From Prochlorococcus sp. AG-418-F16 (GTDB lineage: Bacteria > Cyanobacteriota > Cyanobacteriia > PCC-6307 > Cyanobiaceae), in contig QCLW01000001.1 of NCBI GenBank assembly GCA_003214235.1, positions 1-64,000 on the forward strand: 64,000 bases of DNA, read 5' to 3'. A program made the translations under genes and the position numbers. The notes beneath the pieces were generated by a model. The model did not search any database. It saw only the letters and a list, made by a program, of their open reading frames with translations, and had not been told where the DNA came from. This document shows positions 43,161 through 51,819 of this stretch, piece by piece; positions within the stretch are counted from its first letter, which is position 1, and every line of letters begins with the position of its first letter.

Positions 43161-44845
43161 TCAACATCTAGAAATGTTGTATCCATTTTAAAACTATCTT
43201 TATTTTTCTCCCCATCCCCAATTACTGAAGTATTTTTAGTTTTTCCCTTTCCTTCTACTTTCTTTTCTTCTAATTTCTTCTCTTCTACTTTCTTTTTATC
43301 TGATCCTATTTTTAAATCTGGTAACGGTGGGAGTTCATTAGTTTTTCCCTTTCCTTCTACTTTCTTTTCTTCTAATTTCTTCTCTTCTACTTTCTTTTTA
43401 TCTGATCCTATTTTTAAATCTGGTAACGGTGGGAGTTCATTAGTTTTTCCCTTTCCTTCTACTTTCTTTTCTTCTAATTTCTTCTCTTCTACTTTCTTTT
43501 TATCTGATCCTATTTTTAAATCTGGTAACGGTGGGAGTTCATTAGTTTTTCCCTTTCCTTCTACTTTCTTTTCTTCTAATTTCTTCTCTTCTACTTTCTT
43601 TTCTTCTAATTTAATTGGTTGTGCTTTATTATGTTCTTGATTTTTAAAGTCAACTTTTGGTGTCTTATTTTTTGATTCTACTTTTACATATTTATCAATA
43701 ACAAAATTATCTTTATCATTTAAATTTTCAATATATGCTTCTCTTAATAAACTTATGCCTAAGCCAATAATTCTTGACATAGAAAATTGATCAATCTTAT
43801 CAGGATCGTAATCAAATTCTCTCAATCTTGGATTCCCAACTGGTGAAACCAAAGAGACATTCATATTCAACGACTCTCCTAAAACTTCTACAAGATTTTT
43901 GTGTTGACTATTCCTTCCACTCAAAAAGATGTTACCTTCCATATCTAAATCATTATCATGCAAGAAATTTGTAAAGGCGCCTTTTATTTCTCTTGTTAAT
44001 ACTTTTACATCTAGCTTAGAAATTGGTAAGTAGTTATTTGTTTTTTTCTTATTATTTTCACTCTCCTTATTAATTGATAGCCTTTCTTCAATAGTTGGAT
44101 AATTACGAATAGATCCAAATCTTTTTAATAAAATCGGCCCAGAAGTATCAAAAATTATGAACTGACTAAATTCATCCAATAACTCCACAGAAATAAGTAG
44201 TTGATTATTTTTTAAATTTTTTATTTCGGTTTCTAATAAATTTGCCAAACATATATGACTCATTTGGAGAGAACATAATTCTAGATCTGCATTTTTTAAA
44301 GTATTTAGAATTAAATTGACATTTTTTTTGGGAATTGAAGTTAAAAAATATTTATTAAATGCTTTATTTTCAAATTTAATTTTTGTCAAAGACGTTGGAT
44401 TTATATCAAAGTCAGAATTATTTATTGAAATTGGAATCTGAATGCCTGAACTAGGATCCTCTAAAAATTCTTTTGCATTATCTTGATCAATATTTTCAGG
44501 TATTTCTATCAATCTGGTATAACAACTATCAGAGGGTAATAAAATCGCGACTCTTTGCCCAGGTATTTTATTTTCTTGCAAAACTCCTAAAATCATACTT
44601 CCAAAAGCTACTGGATCTTTAGGTATGAATTTTTCTAATGCCTCAGTTGGCAATTTTTGACTAGTAACCTTTTTTATAAATAACTGTTTATTTTGACATT
44701 TGGCTACGGCTATATTTAAAAAATCATTTCCGATTTCAATCAAAATAATTTTACTGCTTATTTTTCTAGTTAAGTTATAAAAGAAATTTTTTAAATCCTC
44801 AAAGGTGTAGTCACCAATTTTCTTTTTTGGAGTAGATAAAGTCAT
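43157..44845 (-). CDS. pilM: PilM-like actin-fold protein with a repeat tail
   Basis: A 562-residue protein. The first 390 or so residues resemble PilM (actin-like ATPase fold; 'IILIEIGNDFLNIAVAKCQ', 'QRVAILLPSDSCYTRLIEIP', 'GNIFLSGRNSQHKNLVEVLG'), which binds PilN in the cytoplasm. PilM is usually about 350 residues. Here a Lys/Glu tail of four closely similar 34-residue repeats is added, each with KKVEEKKLEEKKVEGKGKT and mostly ELPPLPDLKIGSD. The gene is last in the pilQ-N-O-minor pilin operon, overlapping the preceding gene by ATGA. Confidence 0.8.
   Translation of the reverse strand: MTLSTPKKKIGDYTFEDLKNFFYNLTRKISSKIILIEIGNDFLNIAVAKCQNKQLFIKKVTSQKLPTEALEKFIPKDPVAFGSMILGVLQENKIPGQRVAILLPSDSCYTRLIEIPENIDQDNAKEFLEDPSSGIQIPISINNSDFDINPTSLTKIKFENKAFNKYFLTSIPKKNVNLILNTLKNADLELCSLQMSHICLANLLETEIKNLKNNQLLISVELLDEFSQFIIFDTSGPILLKRFGSIRNYPTIEERLSINKESENNKKKTNNYLPISKLDVKVLTREIKGAFTNFLHDNDLDMEGNIFLSGRNSQHKNLVEVLGESLNMNVSLVSPVGNPRLREFDYDPDKIDQFSMSRIIGLGISLLREAYIENLNDKDNFVIDKYVKVESKNKTPKVDFKNQEHNKAQPIKLEEKKVEEKKLEEKKVEGKGKTNELPPLPDLKIGSDKKKVEEKKLEEKKVEGKGKTNELPPLPDLKIGSDKKKVEEKKLEEKKVEGKGKTNELPPLPDLKIGSDKKKVEEKKLEEKKVEGKGKTKNTSVIGDGEKNKDSFKMDTTFLDVD
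43228..43612. repeat. 102-bp tandem repeats in the pilM tail
   Basis: Nearly identical units with a 102-base period (equivalent C residues at 43325, 43427 and 43529) encode the 34-residue Lys/Glu + PPLPDL module. There are three full copies plus partial copies at each end. Because 102 is divisible by three, gain or loss of a unit keeps the frame. Confidence 0.95.
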
Positions 44846-45384
44846 AATTTACAGAAAGGCTTAGGTCTACAAAAAACTCTTCTAAGAGGAATTGAATTAT
44901 ATGATATCCCATTATTAGGTTTTGCATAAATTATGTAAATACCAGGTTTGCCAATAGAATTATTCAAATCTAGATAAGAACTTTCAGAAAGTTGCGTAGG
45001 TTTTATACAAATTTTATAAGTATTTGGTACTGCATTATTAGTAATACCTGGTATATCCCATTCTAATTTTGGAAGAGATGTACATTTTAGATTTAAAATA
45101 TAATTTCTATCAATTCCTGGTTCAGATAAAAAGCTTACAATTGAATCAAAAGTCTGATTAATTTGAATCTGATCATTAAGTATGTCACTTAAATCTATTT
45201 CAGAAGAATCAGAGTTATCAGTCGATATAGGATTAAGAGGTTGAAAAAATTTTGCAGTAAACTGAGTTACAACAGCAAAAACTGCTGTAAAGGCTGAAAG
45301 CATTAAAACAGATAAAATTAATTCTGGTAATGTCATCCCTTCATTTTTTAATCTTTTTTTATTCATGAGAAAGATTCTATTCAA
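44842..45384 (-). CDS. minor pilin (prepilin-type N-terminus)
   Basis: A 180-residue protein with leader 'KKRLKNEGMTLPELILSVLML': cleavage after Gly, Met at +1 and Glu at +5, the class III prepilin signal. Substitution of Met for Phe at +1 is tolerated in minor pilins. The ectodomain has four Cys, including a 'RRVFCRPKPFCKL' end resembling PilW/GspJ-like pseudopilins in size. An ATG seven codons downstream (MNKKRL) is an alternative start. It overlaps its neighbours on both sides by 8 and 4 bases. Confidence 0.82.
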   Translation of the reverse strand: MNRIFLMNKKRLKNEGMTLPELILSVLMLSAFTAVFAVVTQFTAKFFQPLNPISTDNSDSSEIDLSDILNDQIQINQTFDSIVSFLSEPGIDRNYILNLKCTSLPKLEWDIPGITNNAVPNTYKICIKPTQLSESSYLDLNNSIGKPGIYIIYAKPNNGISYNSIPLRRVFCRPKPFCKL

Positions 45385-45583
45385 AATTTAAAATTTCAAT
45401 ATCTTGATTCACTAAATCAATTTCTCTTGATGAAAATCCTGCATTTAAAAGAATTTCTTTTTCTTGTTCAGTTATCGGATGCTTCCCAACTGTTTTAAGG
45501 GCCTGATTACTTATATTTAATGCCACTAACATTGCAACAGTAGCTGCGGACATTATCACTGCACCAACTAGTGAAGAAATCAT
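45377..45583 (-). CDS. short pilin-like membrane protein (68 aa)
   Basis: The N-terminal helix 'MISSLVGAVIMSAATVAMLVAL' resembles the hydrophobic alpha-1 of pilins but lacks a clear GFTLxE cleavage site. A short acidic domain follows ('EILLNAGFSSREIDLVNQD'). Its placement between two pilin-like genes, with overlaps of 4 and 8 bases, argues that it is a real minor component. Function is inferred from position only. Confidence 0.6.
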   Translation of the reverse strand: MISSLVGAVIMSAATVAMLVALNISNQALKTVGKHPITEQEKEILLNAGFSSREIDLVNQDIEILNFE

Positions 45584-46017
45584 TTATTTATTTCAAAACT
45601 ACAAAAAGGTTCACTTTCTATGTAACAGGAAAACATTTTATATTTATAAGTGTGGTTCGATGAATTAGTAATAACAACTCTATGTTTATTTGATTTATTT
45701 AGTAAAGCACAATTTTCTGAAAAGATTTTATGTGTTGATGGAGATTGGGTACCTGTAGATACAAAGGTTTCACTATCCTCATATACCGGAGATGAGATTC
45801 TATTTTTTAGATAACTACAAATATCATTATCAGGTACTGTTTGACTATATAAAATCTTCATAATTTGTCTGTCATGTCCTGCTAAAGATGAATTACTATA
45901 ATTATCTAATTTTAAAACACTTATAGGAATTAAATTATTAATATTATTTCCAACTTGCATCATTGCAGCAATTCCTGAAAGCATAGCAATCCCTAATCCA
46001 GCATAAAGATAAGTCAT
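45580..46017 (-). CDS. pilin-like membrane-anchored protein (145 aa)
   Basis: It starts with a hydrophobic helix right at the N-terminus ('MTYLYAGLGIAMLSGIAAMM') without a typical prepilin leader, followed by an ectodomain with four Cys ('NDICSYL', 'SENCALL', 'MFSCYIES', 'FCSFEINK'). The size and disulfide potential fit a minor pilin. It overlaps the next gene by ATGA and lies 36 bases after pilO. Confidence 0.6.
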   Translation of the reverse strand: MTYLYAGLGIAMLSGIAAMMQVGNNINNLIPISVLKLDNYSNSSLAGHDRQIMKILYSQTVPDNDICSYLKNRISSPVYEDSETFVSTGTQSPSTHKIFSENCALLNKSNKHRVVITNSSNHTYKYKMFSCYIESEPFCSFEINK

Positions 46018-46053
46018 TTCAAAATTCTAATAAGTTTATCTGACAGGAGTGAT

Positions 46054-46707
46054 TCAAATTTTTCCATAGACATTCATTTTTAGAGATATTTCAAGTAATT
46101 TAGCCGAAGTATTTTTCTTTTTTTCATCATTATTTTCCTCCTCAGAAGTAACATTGATATCTTTAAATAAAATTATATTTTCTTGAAATTCTAAATCTCT
46201 AAAAAATGATAAGAGGTCCTCGAATTTTGCTTTAAATTTAAAATCTATGTTGTATTTTTTTACTCCCTCTACAAGTAAAGGATCTGGATTTAAATTTATT
46301 TGATTTTGTAAATCACTATTTTGTGATTCAACATACATTATTGATGATTTAGGACTAATAGAAGAAACATTGATATTATTTTTTACTGCTAATTCACCTA
46401 ATCTAGAAAGGAATGTTTCCAGATTAGAAGTACCTGAAATTAAATTTATTATCTGATATTTTTCTTTATTTAATTTTTCAAGTTTTTCATTGATTATTTT
46501 ATATTGAGCCTTTAAATTTGGAAGATCATTTTTCTTTCTTAAATATTCATTATATTCATTATTTATTTTATTTGATTTTATATATTTAGGAATAACAAAT
46601 GCACTTACTATTATTAAAGAAATAAAGGATGATATTAATACTGGTAATAATACAGCTGATTTTTCAGGCGTAATAAATCTTTTATTTTTGATATTAGAGT
46701 TAGTCAT
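46054..46707 (-). CDS. pilO: PilO-like alignment protein
   Basis: A 217-residue bitopic protein: a short cytoplasmic N-terminus, one transmembrane helix ('LLPVLISSFISLIIVSAFVIP'), a coiled coil ('YLRKKNDLPNLKAQYKIINEKLEKL') and a ferredoxin-like domain with 'LETFLSRLGELAVKNNINVSSISP'. This is the PilO layout. PilO dimerises with PilN in the periplasm. It overlaps pilN by 4 bases. Confidence 0.85.
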   Translation of the reverse strand: MTNSNIKNKRFITPEKSAVLLPVLISSFISLIIVSAFVIPKYIKSNKINNEYNEYLRKKNDLPNLKAQYKIINEKLEKLNKEKYQIINLISGTSNLETFLSRLGELAVKNNINVSSISPKSSIMYVESQNSDLQNQINLNPDPLLVEGVKKYNIDFKFKAKFEDLLSFFRDLEFQENIILFKDINVTSEEENNDEKKKNTSAKLLEISLKMNVYGKI

Positions 46708-47384
46708 TTTATCTCTTCAAGATTTCTTAAAAGTTCAATTCTGTTAGAAAGTCCATAAGAGCCAAGTTTTTTTAAATACTTTTGATTAATATCTTTATAT
46801 TCATTAGTAATTCTTGTTTTTATAGTTGCATCATAAGTACCACTATTTTCCTCATCCGATTTAATATCTGTTAAATCAATTTGATTAAAATTAATAAATT
46901 CTGAATTATCAAGGCTTATTAAAAATCCATTTATATAACTTAAATATTCTTTCCCAGTTTGTTTACTTTTCAGACTTAAATTATTACCTTGAGTACTTAA
47001 AAAAGTTAAATTAATATTATTAGGTATTAGTAAAGAAATTTCTTTAAGAAGAGCTGAACTTGAACTAATATTAACTATTGAATTTTTAAGTTTAGTATTA
47101 AAACCTGCTACATTTTTGAGATCTTTAGATTCTTTGTCTAATTTAATTTGTAGAGAGTCATATTCATCAGAATAGTTCTTAATTTGAAATTTCTTGTTTT
47201 CTAATATCTGAGATCTTAAGATAAATGCGAATCCAGAAATTAAAGTTATTGAAATAATACTAATTCCAATATAAATTCCTTTTTTAATAAACTTTCTATT
47301 ATCTATAAAATAAGGGTCTAATAAATATTCTTCCTTCCTCCTTTGTCGAAGTAAGTCGTTTTGTTTGAAATTTAAATTATTCAT
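46704..47384 (-). CDS. pilN: PilN-like alignment protein
   Basis: A 226-residue bitopic protein with a basic cytoplasmic N-terminus, a transmembrane helix near residues 35-55 ('GIYIGISIISITLISGFAFIL'), a coiled coil and a periplasmic domain ('ISLLIPNNINLTFLSTQGNNLSL'), matching PilN. A canonical PilM-binding 'INLLP' peptide is not obvious; 'NNLNFKQNDLLRQRR' occupies that place. It lies between pilQ and pilO in the same operon. Confidence 0.82.
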   Translation of the reverse strand: MNNLNFKQNDLLRQRRKEEYLLDPYFIDNRKFIKKGIYIGISIISITLISGFAFILRSQILENKKFQIKNYSDEYDSLQIKLDKESKDLKNVAGFNTKLKNSIVNISSSSALLKEISLLIPNNINLTFLSTQGNNLSLKSKQTGKEYLSYINGFLISLDNSEFINFNQIDLTDIKSDEENSGTYDATIKTRITNEYKDINQKYLKKLGSYGLSNRIELLRNLEEIK

Positions 47385-47416
47385 TGAAAATAAAATATCT
47401 TAATCTGAAAAAAAAA

Positions 47417-49345
47417 TTAATCATTTAATATTTTAGGAGTAACAAGAATTATTAGTTCACTTTTTCTTTTAACTTTTGTGTCGCTTCGGAATAATCTCCC
47501 CAATATTGGTACATCTCCAATTAGTGGAACTTTAGAAGTAGTTACATTATCTTCATCCTTAAGAACTCCTGTAAGAATTAATGTATTACCATTCTTAACT
47601 CTTATAGAACCAGTATCTAACTTTCTAACACTCAAAGTACTTGCTGTTCCGCAACTGCCTACAGTTTCAGTTCTTGTTACAGCTGAAATGGCGGGGCTCA
47701 AAGAGAAAGTTACATACCCATTATCATCAATTTTTTCAACCTTTGCACCAAATGTTATTCCAGCAGTTCCAGGAGTAGCAGTACATGTTGTCACACCATC
47801 TTCTGTCGTAACATCAAAAGATGTTGTAACAGTCTCTCCAACTTTAACAAAACCTTCATTTGCAAATGGTCTGCCTATTCCTGCAGAATCCAAACCTCCA
47901 GCAGCTGATGCGATACCAGAAACCATAGCATCAGAATTCTCACCTAATATAAGTGTTGGGGAAGCCATAATTTTTGCATTTTCATTAGTAAGTTTGGTTT
48001 GTATCCAATTTAAGAATTGATTATTTGTTAAAGGAGTTCCACTATTGAAAGTATTTACTGTTGAACCAGCAGCTGGTTCCTTTGGAGTATTATTTCCTGT
48101 AATTATAGACATCCCTGAATTTACTATTAATGTTGAACCTCCCTTAGTAACATCAAAAGCATTATTTGCTATATCATTTTTTGTTAGAGAAACATCAATA
48201 ATTTTTATAGATAAAGCTACCTGTCTATGCCTCGCATCCATAGATTTTATATATTTTTCAGCAGTAATTATAAGCTGTTCTGTTCCAACTAAAGTTATAG
48301 TTTGCAACCTTAAATCGACTGTCCCTATAAGGCCTTGCAAAGGTCCTCCCTGAGAACCATATGAGTTAATGAAATTTTCATTTAGTTCAGCCTTATTTAC
48401 GAAAGAATCTCCAATTTCTTCTCCATCAACTGAGGATCCTCTTACAAGAACTTTTGAAATCTTTGCTCCTAATGTTGCTAAATAATCTCCAACAGATGCC
48501 GCATTTGCTTGATTTAATCGATAAGTTTTTGATAATTTTGGAATCAAGCTTTTGTTGAAAATATTTTTACCCACGAAGATGATATTTTTTTCAATTTTTG
48601 CTTGCAAGCCAGATGCCATAAGAATACTATTAAAAACATCTGAAATATCTTTATTATTAAAATTTGCTGTAATCAAAGGAAGAATATTTTTTTTACTTTC
48701 ATTATTTTCGTCTTCTACAGGATCCTCAATCAGAACCGTTCCATAACCTGAAATCTTTGAAATCAATTTCAATGTTTCTAGGGCATCTGCTTTAACAAGA
48801 TTCAATGTGAGTTTCTCATCTTTTAGTTGAACATAACCTCTCGTTGGGATTTCAAATTCCCCAACTGATATATCTCCTACAATTGGAGTGGGTAAATAAT
48901 TTTCTTTTAATTCTCTGTTTTCAATAGTTTTTTTATTTATATTTATCCTTATTTTTTTTCTATTAATTGAATTTTTTTTTGGATTGGATAAATCTATACC
49001 AATATTATCTAAATTATCATTTTTAAAAGAATCATCCTCTTTATCAATTTTCTTTAATTCTTCATTATCCTTTAAATTTTTATAAATTTTAATTTTTTCA
49101 CCGCTTCCATTTTCTTCTAAATTATCAATATTAGGAATAAGTTCATTTGCTTCATTTATTGCTTCTTGTATTGATTTAGAATCAATATTTAGTTTTTCAT
49201 TTAATTCAATTAGTTTTTTATTAATTTCACTGTTATCTGTATATTTTGTATTCGCAATAGAATTAATCAGTAAAGGATTAAATAATATTAGAAAAACAAA
49301 AATTAATTTTTTTATTTTTAATTGCTTTTTATAAATTAAATTCAT
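47417..49345 (-). CDS. pilQ: type IV pilus secretin PilQ
   Basis: A 642-residue outer-membrane secretin with an N-terminal signal segment ('KKLIFVFLILFNPLLINSI'), an acidic low-complexity region (residues 60-150), a secretin-N/STN domain from about 170 ('YVQLKDEKLTLNLVKADALETL'-type block) and the C-terminal secretin domain with the hallmark 'VPLIGDVPILGRLFRSDTKV' and 'SELIILVTPKIL'. An AMIN domain is not evident. It forms the exit channel for the pilus. It lies 4 bases after the small secreted protein and 32 bases before pilN. Confidence 0.93.
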   Translation of the reverse strand: MNLIYKKQLKIKKLIFVFLILFNPLLINSIANTKYTDNSEINKKLIELNEKLNIDSKSIQEAINEANELIPNIDNLEENGSGEKIKIYKNLKDNEELKKIDKEDDSFKNDNLDNIGIDLSNPKKNSINRKKIRININKKTIENRELKENYLPTPIVGDISVGEFEIPTRGYVQLKDEKLTLNLVKADALETLKLISKISGYGTVLIEDPVEDENNESKKNILPLITANFNNKDISDVFNSILMASGLQAKIEKNIIFVGKNIFNKSLIPKLSKTYRLNQANAASVGDYLATLGAKISKVLVRGSSVDGEEIGDSFVNKAELNENFINSYGSQGGPLQGLIGTVDLRLQTITLVGTEQLIITAEKYIKSMDARHRQVALSIKIIDVSLTKNDIANNAFDVTKGGSTLIVNSGMSIITGNNTPKEPAAGSTVNTFNSGTPLTNNQFLNWIQTKLTNENAKIMASPTLILGENSDAMVSGIASAAGGLDSAGIGRPFANEGFVKVGETVTTSFDVTTEDGVTTCTATPGTAGITFGAKVEKIDDNGYVTFSLSPAISAVTRTETVGSCGTASTLSVRKLDTGSIRVKNGNTLILTGVLKDEDNVTTSKVPLIGDVPILGRLFRSDTKVKRKSELIILVTPKILND

Positions 49346-49348
49346 TAC

Positions 49349-49729
49349 TTAAATCTTTTTTTTAAAGAAAGGTTCTATGTCTTGTTTGACTTTTTCATGA
49401 ATTGTGAGGCCTTCGAACATATCCTCATACAAATCTCTTATGTTTTTGGAGTCAATAGATATGGATAAATCTTGGAAATTTCTTTTATTTTCTGTTTCTA
49501 AATAATTCATTCCAAAAAAATTATCAAATTGATTCGAATAAGAATCATAATTTTCAAATGAATAGGAGTATTTATAAAAAATATTTTCGAAATCTTTTGC
49601 TGTTTTCTTTTCACCTCTAGAAAACTGCTTAATATCAGAACTATTGACTACTCCTGTATTGCATATAATTAAAGTACCTAAAAGAAAAAGTGAATATTTT
49701 AAATACCTTGAAGATTTATGTAATTCCAT
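49349..49729 (-). CDS. secreted hypothetical protein heading the pilQ operon
   Basis: A 126-residue protein with a signal peptide ('YSLFLLGTLIICNTGVVNS') and a Tyr/Asp/Phe-rich soluble region ('YKYSYSFENYDSYSNQFDNFFG'). It is the first gene of the pilQ-N-O-minor pilin-pilM operon, ending 3 bases before pilQ. The position suggests a secretin-associated periplasmic factor (pilotin-like or PilW/TsaP-like role), but no domain confirms it and it lacks a lipobox. Confidence 0.6.
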   Translation of the reverse strand: MELHKSSRYLKYSLFLLGTLIICNTGVVNSSDIKQFSRGEKKTAKDFENIFYKYSYSFENYDSYSNQFDNFFGMNYLETENKRNFQDLSISIDSKNIRDLYEDMFEGLTIHEKVKQDIEPFFKKKI

Positions 49730-50069
49730 GTTATTTATGAGATTTTACTCATCTAATCCTTAATTTATAATATAAATTTAAAAAATAGAAATCAAATTTT
49801 TTCAACATTTTACAACATCAACAATTAAAAACACATCACTATAAAGATTATTAATCCAAACTCAAAATTTTCAATAAAGACAAATTTTATTTTTTTTGTG
49901 GTTTTCCTGATAAAAAATGAGCATTTTATTTCTTTAATAATTAATTAATTAAAAAGGAGAGATAGGGAGACAGTTAAGAAATTTACACATAATGGTCACT
50001 AAATTGATTGACTTTAAAAGGAAAACGTTAAATAATAGGAAATCATTCAAAATGTGTGAGGACACTTTA
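49730..50069. other. divergent promoter region and long porin leader
   Basis: These 340 bases separate the pilus operon (minus) from the porin (plus). The plus strand includes a purine-rich stretch (GGAGAGATAGGGAGACAG) near 49956 and a leader that ends in the Yfr1-complementary segment. I see no gene here. Confidence 0.6.
50054..50061 (+). promoter_or_regulatory. Yfr1 sRNA target site over the porin RBS
   Basis: GTGTGAGG, the perfect complement of the CCUCACAC core of the cyanobacterial sRNA Yfr1, lies 8-16 bases upstream of the porin ATG and overlaps the GAGGA ribosome-binding sequence. Yfr1 was reported to repress porin translation in Prochlorococcus MED4 by this kind of pairing. The match here is direct; regulation is inferred. 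Confidence 0.75.
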
Positions 50070-51284
50070 ATGAAACTTTTCCACAAATTATTAGTGGCAC
50101 CTGCAACATTGGGTCTTTTAGCCCCATTTTCTGCACTAGCCAATGAAATCAACGTAAATCAAATTACTCAATACGGTATTGATACAGAGGAAATAATTGA
50201 AGAAGAATTTAGTTCAAATACTTTTTCTAGAGAATTAGCTTCAAGTAACTCCGTAATTAAAGATTCAACATCAATTACAAATTTTGAAGCTGGTAGTTTC
50301 TCTGAAACAACATCAGCCTCATTCACAGCTGATTTTCTAATTGGTGCAACTGATGGAGATGCTGATACTCAATTGGATTCAGAAGCATTAACTGCTAACT
50401 ATTCCTTTGAAACAGCTCTTAACACTTCATTTACAGGAGAAGATGATCTACTTGTAGTTCTTGGATCTGGTAATACAGCTGCTGGAAACGCTCTTACAGG
50501 AATGCTTGACTTCGGCAACGCAAACGCTGATGCATTGAAAGTTAAAGATCTACACTACACAAGACCTCTTGGAGAAAAACTGACATTTTCTGTCGGCGAC
50601 AGCATGGATCTTAGTAAGCAATTTACTGGAGCTTGTGCTTATAGTGGCTTTACAGACTCTCTTGCCGACTGTGGTACAGGCAACTCTGCTGGTGCAGGAG
50701 GTGATGTATCCCTTTCTGCATCTTATGATATTGGGAATGGATTTACATTAGGGGCTGGACTTTCAGGTACTGAAGGTAGTACAACTGATGGTCTTTTCAC
50801 AAATGAATCTGCTGATATGTACGGAGTTCAGCTTGCCTATGCTGCAGACAGCTATGGAGCAGCACTTTCATATTCATCAAACGAACTTATTGATGCTAAC
50901 GGCGACTTAACTGGTACAGATGTAACTTACTGGGGTGTAAATGGTTTTTACTCATTTGACAATACATTTTTAGATTCAGTAAGTGTCGGTTATGAAACAG
51001 CAAACCCAACTGCTGGCAAAGATTCACAAGGCTTCTTTGTTGGTTTAACTACACAGGAAGTTGGGCCAGGAACTATCTCACTTGGAATGGGAACTAACGA
51101 TGATGTTGGTGGTACTTCATTAATTGTTGACGATGCAGATACTACTTACCTATATGAAGTTTCATATGGATGGAGTATTAATGACGCAACAACAGCAACA
51201 ATAGGTGGATTCATTCAGGAAAGGACCGCAGCTGAAGGGGATGACCTAACTGGTATTGCCTTATCAACCAGTTTTGCTTTCTAA
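50070..51284 (+). CDS. outer-membrane porin (SOM-like, without an evident SLH domain)
   Basis: A 404-residue beta-barrel protein. The ATG at 50070 gives a typical picocyanobacterial porin signal peptide (MKLFHKLLVAPATLGLLAPF ... ALA). I reject the open frame back to 49992. The mature part is acidic, Gly/Thr/Ser-rich and full of alternating strands, ending 'IALSTSFAF' with a terminal Phe as required for BAM recognition. Four Cys-poor loops and two Cys ('GACAYSG', 'ADCGTG') are present. Most cyanobacterial SOM porins carry an N-terminal SLH domain; none is evident here. It should admit small solutes. Translation is probably controlled by Yfr1. Confidence 0.88.
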   Translation: MKLFHKLLVAPATLGLLAPFSALANEINVNQITQYGIDTEEIIEEEFSSNTFSRELASSNSVIKDSTSITNFEAGSFSETTSASFTADFLIGATDGDADTQLDSEALTANYSFETALNTSFTGEDDLLVVLGSGNTAAGNALTGMLDFGNANADALKVKDLHYTRPLGEKLTFSVGDSMDLSKQFTGACAYSGFTDSLADCGTGNSAGAGGDVSLSASYDIGNGFTLGAGLSGTEGSTTDGLFTNESADMYGVQLAYAADSYGAALSYSSNELIDANGDLTGTDVTYWGVNGFYSFDNTFLDSVSVGYETANPTAGKDSQGFFVGLTTQEVGPGTISLGMGTNDDVGGTSLIVDDADTTYLYEVSYGWSINDATTATIGGFIQERTAAEGDDLTGIALSTSFAF

Positions 51285-51297
51285 GTAAACTCCTAAC

Positions 51298-51334
51298 TCA
51301 AAAAAAACATCCCTAAATGGGATGTTTTTTTTTG
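51298..51334 (+). terminator. intrinsic terminator of the porin gene
   Basis: AAAAAACATCCC and GGGATGTTTTTT form a perfect stem with a five-base loop and a T-run. Confidence 0.92.
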
Positions 51335-51597
51335 CTTTATAATAAATTTAATTTTCCAATTTAAGTTAATTAGATATTTTATAATTTATTAATACTATGA
51401 TTTTATTTTAAAGTTTAACTTATATAAATCATTAAACCTTTTTTAATTCTCAATTACATGGGAATTTTTATATAATTTTTGAATCTTGGATAAATGTTTA
51501 TGCCAAGTTGAAAATACCAAAAAGATTTTAGTAAGGTAAAACTCATTAATTACTTCCTTAAAAACAATATTAGATTTCAATCATATAGAATCATAAG
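51335..51597. other. intergenic AT-rich stretch, nothing supported
   Basis: About 260 bases after the porin terminator with no coding frame or stable structure that I can support. It marks the left edge of the accessory microprotein region. Confidence 0.5.
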
Positions 51598-51753
51598 ATG
51601 AAAAATTCTAAACCTATTTTTAAATCTCCCTATGATCTTAAGGATGTAAGCCTTCTTTTCATAATAGTTGCGTTTGTTTTAATATTTAGTGCAATCATTG
51701 GAAATAATTTATTTGGAATTTTCCAAGATAATATTAACTTTGGAATAATTTAG
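51598..51753 (+). CDS. 51-residue single-pass membrane protein
   Basis: The ATG frame reads MKNSKPIFKSPYDLKDVSLL, then a strong transmembrane helix ('FIIVAFVLIFSAIIGNNLFG') and a short tail. The charged N-terminus and clean helix argue for a real small membrane protein. No family recognised. Confidence 0.5.
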   Translation: MKNSKPIFKSPYDLKDVSLLFIIVAFVLIFSAIIGNNLFGIFQDNINFGII

Positions 51754-51819
51754 TAAAAAAATCTTTAAAAAAATAATTTATCTGACTTTCTCAAAAATTA
51801 TAAAATCTTTTTGCCATTT

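Noticed and set aside
43228-43612. CRISPR-like array
   Set aside because: The 102-bp units are contiguous coding repeats inside pilM, without spacers.
47478-48746. Three long plus-strand frames opposite pilQ
   Set aside because: They are antisense shadows of the secretin coding sequence. PilQ has clear secretin motifs, while these have none.
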